Below, piece by piece: positions 39,627-60,000 of a stretch of DNA of 60,000 bases; the first letter of the stretch is position 1, and the number at the start of each line of letters is the position of its first letter. Location of the stretch: assembly GCF_001039355.2 (NCBI RefSeq), contig NW_019775791.1, forward strand, positions 358,233-418,232, given 5' to 3'. Source of the stretch: Lingula anatina. Its lineage: Eukaryota; Brachiopoda; Lingulata; Lingulida; Lingulidae. The notes under the pieces are model-generated. The model did not search any database and was not told where the DNA came from. It saw only the letters and a list, made by a program, of their open reading frames with translations. The translations under genes were made by a program, and so were the position numbers.

Positions 39627-42137
39627 GAATATAGAATAGCTACTAGAAGCTTAAAAGTACATCAAGTCTGCCTTAAAGTACATGTAAAAATATGAGGGTC
39701 CCACAGGGAGGGGTTGTGATCACAGTTCATGGGAAATAAAATCATCAATTCATAAATTACAGTAAATAAAACTTGATTCATATCTCATTAAAATGTGAGC
39801 TGAAAATCACCGAAAATAATGGCTTTGTTTCACAAAGGAACAGGAATAAAAATTGGGTCCTTCATGGAGCAGTCTCATTAATAAGAACATTTCACGCATC
39901 TTGAGATAAAAAAGGGTAATATATATACCCAATGGGACCCTCCTATATTTTATGCAGTACTGTGTATACAAGTATAGTGCGTACAGCATGGCTTGAGGCC
40001 CAGCAGAGAGAAATCTGACCTGAAGATGTCAACTTTTGAGGTTATACTAAAAATAGAAAACACTGTCTCTTTACATGTTGTGAAGTGACCCAGTGTAACG
40101 TCCTAAGAATGTCAATTATGTGTATAAACAGGTCGCTATCAGTATATATGCCAGCTCAGGTACCTAGCTGTACTGTGCAATGGCAGGGCAGTTCGTACAC
40201 CGGTATATACAACGCGTTTCCCCCATCCTAAAACTAAGCCACTGATTTTAAATATCTTTTCTAAATTAAAATATGTGGTGACTTTGAGCAATTTTCCTGC
40301 TTTTCAAATAAATTAATTTTGCAATTTACTTACTTATTTTTAATATGTTTAAAAACAAACAGCGGTGTGGGTGTCAAGCCCCCCCCCTCCCCCAAAGTAG
40401 CGTTTTGATTTGTTGCATTCGCCGATGTAGAGTAACATTAAAAGCAAGGAGTGGCAAGTCAAGCCATCTAGCAGAGTGAACTGACAGCTTAAGCGTCTAA
40501 TTGCTCAGATATGATCATCAAAAGATTACCGTACCACAAACTGGAGACGTTAGGATATTTGTTGACCTGCTGTATCTATCAAGACGTCGCATGACCATGT
40601 GCAAGTCCCCGGATGATAATATTTAGAACACGTCAGTCTTGTGAGAATGTGTTTGTTGAGAAAAATGTGATTGTGTCAATGCATTTCTGCTGAAGTCCGT
40701 GGCTGAAGTTAAAATAGATTAGGTTTGGATTTTATACAATCAACGATTGATTACCATTAATAAAATATTTAAAAAGGAAATGCATAAAATTAGCATTTAA
40801 CAGTAAAAATTGAGTTCGGTTACAATATATGCCTATTACCACTGCTTTAAGAGAGTAGCTAAATTTTATTTAATCTCAATTCACCTAAAAAACTTAGAAT
40901 TAGAAAATGATATGGAAGTTAACTTATCAACAACAACACACATTTTCTTTGAGTTATTACATTTTCTTTTTTCACCTTCCTGTATTCACAATAAAATAAT
41001 TTACATACATTCAACTAAAGGGCAAGCTCACTATTACAGCATTTTAGCACTCATTCCTTTAAAATGAAACTGTCCTCGTGTTTCATTTTAGCAATTATTG
41101 TCCATGCAACTTATCAAATTTCTGATGTGAATTGTACAAAATCTACCCTTGGTCAATTGTTCTCTCTGTATATTGCACTTACTTAAGAATGGAGAATTAA
41201 CAACCGTATAAATGCACCATAAAGACAGCCCATACACTGTTTTCCTATTCAAACAAGCAACTACTGAACCTCATCTTCTGTGACTGCCTCACACCATCAT
41301 TGTACCACTCACACTACACATAGTATGAACCTTGGTCAACACTTAATTCTGCAGACTTCTATACAGTCTATACTACGGTACAGATCATATAACATAACAT
41401 ACACAATTACATTGGACAATATAACTCCTGTTTTCAAACCTGCATTTGGGTCACTGCTAGATATAAAACTCTGGTCCTTTCCTATGCTGAACACATCATT
41501 TTTGGATAATATTGATACCTTAAAGCACCATATAATGAAATAAATGGTCAGAGTTCAAATCCAAAAACTGAACAAAAATGCTTATCTTATTTTACAGCTA
41601 GCGCTTTTCAATGAAAATGACTACATGTAGTCAGGTGACAATGACAAATGAGATATACATATATATATATATAATTTATAATGAGCAGCACACATGTATG
41701 TTACTAGCCAGGTATGACATGACTATCTGATATAATACCAAACATCCATATTATGACTTGACTACCTGATTCGTGTGTGTGCGCACATGCGCACGTGTGT
41801 GCATGCATGTGAGAGCATGGGTATTAGCATAATGAAAATTCATAAGAAGGTCCATGCGCAGCCAAGTTAGACCGTAAAACATTTCACTGCTTTAACCATT
41901 TCACTGCTTTAACCATTTAGAAAACATAAGAGTTCAGTAGGTAGAAACAAAAAAAAAAAAACTTTTCATATTACTGGATTTCAATTTTATCTGTTTCTGT
42001 AATGTAAGGAATAATTATTTGATGAACAATTTGATATCTTTACACCAATGATTGTATGGATGTCAACCCTGGTGTCCATCAGATATATTTGATATGTGAA
42101 ATGGATGCTGTACTGCAACAGATGATCTCCAGGGCTG
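39627..42137. other. intergenic region, includes likely CCDC186 3'UTR
   Basis: No recognisable coding sequence; small ORFs (40810-41067, 41280-41543) have no domain. A - strand AATAAA at 40865-40870 could end the CCDC186 transcript, giving a 3'UTR of about 1.3 kb. An alternating purine/pyrimidine stretch lies at 41775-41813. Confidence 0.45.
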
Positions 42138-55660
<13,523 letters not shown>

Positions 55661-57053
55661 TATTATAATTTATGTCATTGGAAAGCTGAAAAATAAAAGC
55701 AGGGGTTAAAATAGTAATCAAATAAATAATGCAACCCACTGTGCAAAATAAAACTCTACTGGAAAATTGCAATTCACCTCTTTTTATATACCATAATAAA
55801 GGAACTTCCTACTGCAAGCAGGCAATGATGACTTTCTTTTACAAATATTGACTGTGTCTCATAGAGACGAAAGAACATTGTTGTTTGTCATGGTGAAAAA
55901 CACCCTGAAGTAAACAGCAACTACTGCAAGAACAGACAGCTACGAAGAGCAGAGTAACACTAAACAGTTCATAATTCAGCTCTATTTACAGGAAAGGGTC
56001 CCAAGGCAGTAGTTTTATTATTTAGGATGAAAAATGACTAAATCTAGTTTCCTAGAAGCAAATCTATAACTGAGAAAAGATGACTAGGCAAACTGAGACA
56101 TCTAACAAATTCCACTGTATACACATGATGGATGTTCCAGTGATGACTAGTGAGTTGTATGTAGTCAGAGTTAAGAACAAGCCTGCACTGAGAACATGAG
56201 TTTGTAAAAATTGACTCTAATACATTCTAGGCCTTATGTCCAGGCTCAACCTGACCTCAGAGCTGCAAATATGTGATAAGGAATAACTGGGCATCTCTTG
56301 CATTTATGGGGATAATTGCACTGGTGTCTTTTAAAAATTCAAGGAGGTAAAAACAAGCAAACATCAATAGTTTTGATATAATTCTAGGTTGTACTACATC
56401 AGGCATTGTATACTTCCAATGCCTTTTTACAATAAACAAAACCTAAAGAATTAAGGAATTTACAAAGTACATAATATCATTTATTTTGTTTATTGTTTAA
56501 AAATACACTCCTCCCTTTCTGTAATCTACTGGTTGCAAACAATTTTGATAAAAGATTTCTATCCTGCTGAGTAATCACCCAAGAATGTTTCTTAGTCAAT
56601 AGTAAATATCCAAAGTAAGGTTAATTAGTAACTACATCAATGCTTGGTTTTGGCTGCGGAACATGACCTGAACTCAGGTAAGATTATTCCAGGACGAAAG
56701 TATTTAGCAAAATGTTAAATCTGAAACATTTCAAGACTTGATTGCTTTCATGATTTAAAATAAAGCAAAGATAAAGAAATAATCAGCGATGGCGGCCATC
56801 AGTACTTTTCAAGTTCTTTTAAACATACAATTTTCATGCCACTCTGTGTGAGTTTCCTCTTAGGCCGTCTTCGTGTCAAACTCTTCTTCAGTCAACAATC
56901 AAGTTATCGTCTCACACAACAAACAATCATCTGTGCGTGAGTATGTATGGAGCTATGCATAAATTGTACTGATCAACTAATCAGCATAAATAACACGTAT
57001 GTAAACACTTACATATATGATCCATGAGTAAAATCATTTATCGGTATATTTAC

Positions 57054-57130
57054 CTGTCTCACTTCTGCCAACAAAACAAAATGGCGAGTTCCATAGGTCA
57101 CATGATCAGCACGGTAATTCGTGAACCTGC
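57054..57130 (-). other. candidate 5' non-coding exon of CCDC186
   Basis: The coding exon has an acceptor about 24 bases before its ATG, so an upstream non-coding exon must exist. On the - strand a donor AGACAG|GTAAAT at 57054, preceded by CGCCATTTTG, is a plausible end for it. The 5' border is a guess. A GATGGCGGCCATC string at 56789 is a possible YY1-type site. Confidence 0.3.
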
Positions 57131-57180
57131 CGCCAGAGGTCACTCAGTTGTTAACCTTCCAGACAGGAATAAAATTTGTG
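57081..57180 (+). CDS. possible first exon of an unrecognised + strand gene
   Basis: ATG at 57081 in an ATGGCG context opens 33 codons (MASSIGHMISTVIREPAARG...) ending at a good donor TTTGTG|GTGAGT. I do not recognise the protein. Splicing it directly to the exon at 59409 would hit a stop after a few codons, so it may be a 5'UTR with an upstream ORF, an alternative first exon, or spurious. It overlaps the candidate non-coding first exon of CCDC186 on the other strand. Confidence 0.35.
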
Positions 57181-57566
57181 GTGAGTATTTGCCTCTTCTA
57201 ATTAACTTCCAAAAATGCATTAAAGTATATTGGAAGAGGGCGTTTGTGCGGATTTATGTGTTGATGTATTTTGTAAATTGTTAGTGCCCTGAAGTTTCAA
57301 GAATTCAACATGACTGTCGCTGTCAGTTTCACTGAGCTCTGCACGTGCTACAGTGGCCGCGACATACACGGGTATGTGGCCTCAGTTAATAACAGTTTTC
57401 GACTTTATTGTTTCCATGCTACGCGATAAACACCTGGCATGTAAGGCCGAACACTGAGGAGACGTATGAAGAATGCACATTACGGGAATTTGACATATAT
57501 GTATGGCCTTTATGAGTATGCAGTCTTGGGGAACGTTCTGAGTGTATTGTCAATTACAGAAATGCT

Positions 57567-57745
57567 AGACCACGGGGACTCCCGCTGAATGCAGTCAGAT
57601 TCACAGTCTGAAATGCCGCTTTCTGACATTGAGTAGAATACAGAGAAGTTGGTGATGTTCCAAGCACGTTGGAAACAAGAGTAGGCATGTTAGTTTATTA
57701 ATCTGATTGCTTTCAGCGAGAGTCCCCGTGGAGTTAGCGTGTATT
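57567..57745. mobile_element. MITE with CCACGGGGACTC termini
   Basis: Inverted arms: left ccacggggactcccgctgaa and right (reversed) ccacggggactctcgctgaa, continuing with cagtcagatt / caatcagatt. The arms are about 45 bp with mismatches. No clear target duplication and no coding capacity. Confidence 0.6.
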
Positions 57746-57909
57746 AGTTATAGCTAGGTGGACATAACTCATTCTGAACACTCCCTTATATGTACTCTTT
57801 AATTTGTTAAAATTATGGTATTCATTCTGTCACTGCAGTACTTGCATGTAAGGCAAAAGTTTCTACTTTTGGGTTATTCGATCAGTAGTCACACTTGTTA
57901 AGCTAGCTG

Positions 57910-58042
57910 CTATCCTCTACCAGGGCCACAGATTGATTTCTTCACTAGATATTTACAGATATGTCTCTGGTTAAATGGATGGCTTTCTCTGTACTGTGAT
58001 AGAGAAGAGAACATATTTTCTGCAGGCCTGGTAAAGGGAACT
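57910..58042. mobile_element. MITE with CCCTCTACCAGGG termini, copy 2
   Basis: Left end tatcctctaccagggccaca then gattgatttcttcactagat matches the reversed right end of the element at 15665-15806. The right end here is degenerate (gcctggtaaaggg). Confidence 0.55.
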
Positions 58043-58120
58043 CAGCTGTCACTTTGATAGGTTAATGAACCTAAAATCCACATAAAACAACTCAAGATAT
58101 AGCCATACTACTCTAAGACC

Positions 58121-58318
58121 CCATTCCCAGAGATTAGATCAATCCAACAAGATCGACCTAAATAGCTGTTAGCCGAGTGGGCATGAAAGTTAATTACCCC
58201 CTTACAGCTTGTAGAAGCGGGACGGACATTTAAGCCAGATTCCCGGATTATCTGACAGTAATCTAGTGAGACTCCCCACGGAGATAGATTGATCTAAAAT
58301 CTATGGGAATGCGCCCAA
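58121..58318. mobile_element. MITE, ATCGATC/GGGAATG family
   Basis: Begins taagaccccattcccagaga and ends aaaatctatgggaatgcgcc. It is the reverse-orientation relative of the AK3 intron 3 copy, with the same central taattacccccttacagctt. Confidence 0.75.
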
Positions 58319-58454
58319 AGACTGGGTTCCCATGCCTAGATCGATCCATCTGGATTGGTCTAACTCCCTGGGGAGTCTCACTAAATTGATAGCACTTAAG
58401 TGAGACTCCCCAGGGAGATAGATCGATCCAAATATCCGTGGGAAAAGTCCCTAA
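58319..58454. mobile_element. MITE, ATCGATC/GGGAATG family, short copy
   Basis: Starts gactgggttcccatgcctag and ends ccgtgggaaaagtccctaag, with a compact palindrome (gagtctcac / gtgagactc) and no long central region. Directly adjacent to the previous copy. Confidence 0.65.
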
Positions 58455-58583
58455 GAAAGAAGAATGTTAATCAACAATTTTTTCTTAGAAATTATCAAAT
58501 GGCTTAATTATTTATCTAAATCTCTGGGAATGCACCCTAATATCGTCGAAAAATATGTTTTATCTTTTTTTAGACGTATATTT

Positions 58584-58812
58584 GGGGTGTATTCCCAGAG
58601 ATTTAGATGGATCCAGAGATTAAGATTTAGATGGACCTAACTCCCTAGGGGTTGACGCTAAATTGCAGTCAGCCGAGCGCGCACGTAAGTTAATTACCCC
58701 CTTACAGCTTTCAGTAGGTGGGACAGACGCTTAAGCCGGCTTAGCTGACAGTAATCTAGTGAGACTCCCCACAGGGATAGATCGATCTAAAATCTATGGA
58801 AATGGGGTATAA
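58584..58812. mobile_element. MITE, ATCGATC/GGGAATG family
   Basis: Starts gtgtattcccagagatttag and ends aaaatctatggaaatggggt, with ctgacagtaatctagtgaga and ttaattacccccttacagct inside, as in the copies at 7.1 and 58.1 kb. Confidence 0.7.
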
Positions 58813-59408
58813 ATATTTTTTAGCAAGCATACTCCTATACATGCAGAATTTTCAATAATGACAGGCAAATCACTTTGAACCTATATATGTAAATTTTTAT
58901 ATAATGATAGGCAAGACACTTTGAACCTATATATGTAAATTTTTATATAATGGTTTCTTGCAACTAATAGTTCAAGTATTCGGTTACTATGGATACAGAC
59001 AAGCATTATAGTTCAAGTGTGTGGTGTTGTCAAGTAACTGTATCCTCAAAGTAACAGTATACGCCATATAAGATTGACAGCTGTTGACCTTAAGGTCATA
59101 TCCTAGTAGCAATGTGTTGTATGTATCTTAGCACACATATAATAGAAAATAAAGCAGTTGCTGAAGTTTCCATTCCACTTGAGAGTTGTTCTACCCGTAA
59201 CATGGTTCTCACACATGATAGCATTCATTTAAAGAACACAGAAACTATTTCATCTTATAACTTTTTTATTGAGACATAGGATTTCAAATGGGGAAGGCAT
59301 TCCTGAATAAGGTAATAAAAAGTGATGGTGATAATGGTGTATATATACAGTGTAGTAGTATATATGTGATTTCACGGGAATTGATCTGTGTCTGTGTTTA
59401 TTTTTAGG

Positions 59409-59514
59409 GCCATTATTTTCCCTCATTTGAAAATATAGACAGTGATTGTGAGAGAACTTAAGCAGAGGAAAATATCACGGCAGAAACCATGGCTACTGCT
59501 GGCACACAACAGAG
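59409..59514 (+). CDS. exon of an unrecognised + strand gene, probable translation start at 59489
   Basis: Flanked by an acceptor (tgtgtttatttttag) and a donor (ACAGAG|GTAAGC). The first in-frame ATG, in a good context (aaaccATGGCT), encodes MATAGTQQR before the donor; upstream frames contain stops, so the first 80 bases would be 5'UTR. The gene continues beyond the window; an acceptor-like ttgattatttttcag ends at 59998. Identity unknown. Confidence 0.45.
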
Positions 59515-59639
59515 GTAAGCCATATTTACTTGTTTGTAACCTAGGTGCTTTCATGAAAAATGTTTATAAAGTGTAGAAATGTTTACATATCTGTAGACAC
59601 CATGTTTTTATAGAAATGTTATACAGTAAGAATATTAAA

Positions 59640-60000
59640 ATTTATCANTGTATCGATTGTGACCCGGTTGAGACCGGATTGCGAGTGGGTGAGAAATGCA
59701 CACCGATCATTCATAGACGTCGGAATGCGTAGAGTACACGGATACGCAAGTAATATAACGCAACCTTTGTGGTTCAATTTCAACGCTTTTTTAAGTGAAA
59801 TTAATTTATTTCATTCTTAGTTACATTTAATATGTGTCATAACCAGTTTTCTCTTGTTTACAGAGTATAAGCTTATTTTTAAACCACTTGTCCCGTCGGG
59901 CGGGTAACTTTGAAATTTACTTGTCCGATCAGAATATTTTGTTGTCCCGGACAATCGGGCGGTGCCTTATGCCGAGCCCTGTGTTGATTATTTTTCAGTT
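59640..60000. other. intronic region with possible dispersed repeat
   Basis: A single 'n' at 59647. GC-richer sequence around 59880-59980 (cttgtcccgtcgggcgggta, cccggacaatcgggcggtgc) has short self-similar and inverted strings and may be a repeat element. No coding sequence recognised. Confidence 0.3.

Overview
This is a window of animal nuclear DNA: AT-rich, intron-rich, with GT/AG introns, long minisatellites, short inverted-repeat transposons and fragments of non-LTR retrotransposons. Gene families (ABCA, AK3, SLC6, a TRIM with RING/B-box, CCDC186) place it in a bilaterian. The abundance of TRIM-type, LINE and MITE sequence suggests a marine invertebrate, perhaps a lophotrochozoan, but the phylum is a guess. 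No operons, ribosome binding sites or CRISPR arrays are expected or seen.

Layout, left to right. (1) 1-5.4 kb, + strand: the last two coding exons and 3'UTR of an ABCA-type lipid transporter, with a 66-bp minisatellite in the intron before them. (2) 6.6-12.3 kb, - strand, convergent with it: a complete four-exon AK3 (mitochondrial GTP:AMP phosphotransferase, 227 aa), whose intron 1 carries a dead endonuclease/RT LINE. (3) 12.5-16.3 kb: AT-rich spacer with inverted-repeat elements. (4) 16.4-32.8 kb, - strand: a complete SLC6 Na+/Cl- symporter (14 coding exons, 664 aa) with a TATA/Inr promoter. Its exons 5-11 occur twice in the assembly; one copy contains a CR1-type LINE and the other has the empty site. 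(5) 32.8-37.0 kb: spacer. (6) 37.1-39.0 kb, - strand: single-coding-exon TRIM E3 ligase of 634 aa. (7) 42.1-55.7 kb, - strand: a CCDC186 ortholog (17 coding exons plus a candidate microexon, about 923-931 aa), with two assembly duplications and a 461-bp gap. (8) 57-60 kb, + strand: start of an unrecognised gene, head-to-head with CCDC186, and a cluster of MITEs.

Two themes stand out. First, minisatellites repeatedly straddle coding/non-coding boundaries. Three stop codons (ABCA, AK3, TRIM) and five splice junctions (AK3 exon 2; CCDC186 exon 3 at both ends, exon 10, exon 12) are each inside a tandem array, so spare splice sites or stop codons lie next to the working ones. Second, three large duplications meet at single 'n' bases. 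The SLC6 pair differs in its exons only by synonymous changes and by presence or absence of a LINE, so these look like unmerged haplotypes rather than real gene duplications.

The genes are unrelated in function (lipid export, mitochondrial nucleotides, solute uptake, ubiquitylation, dense-core-vesicle/Golgi tethering). No functional cluster or new enzymatic system was found. The most novel material is the structure of the repeats and their relation to splice sites.
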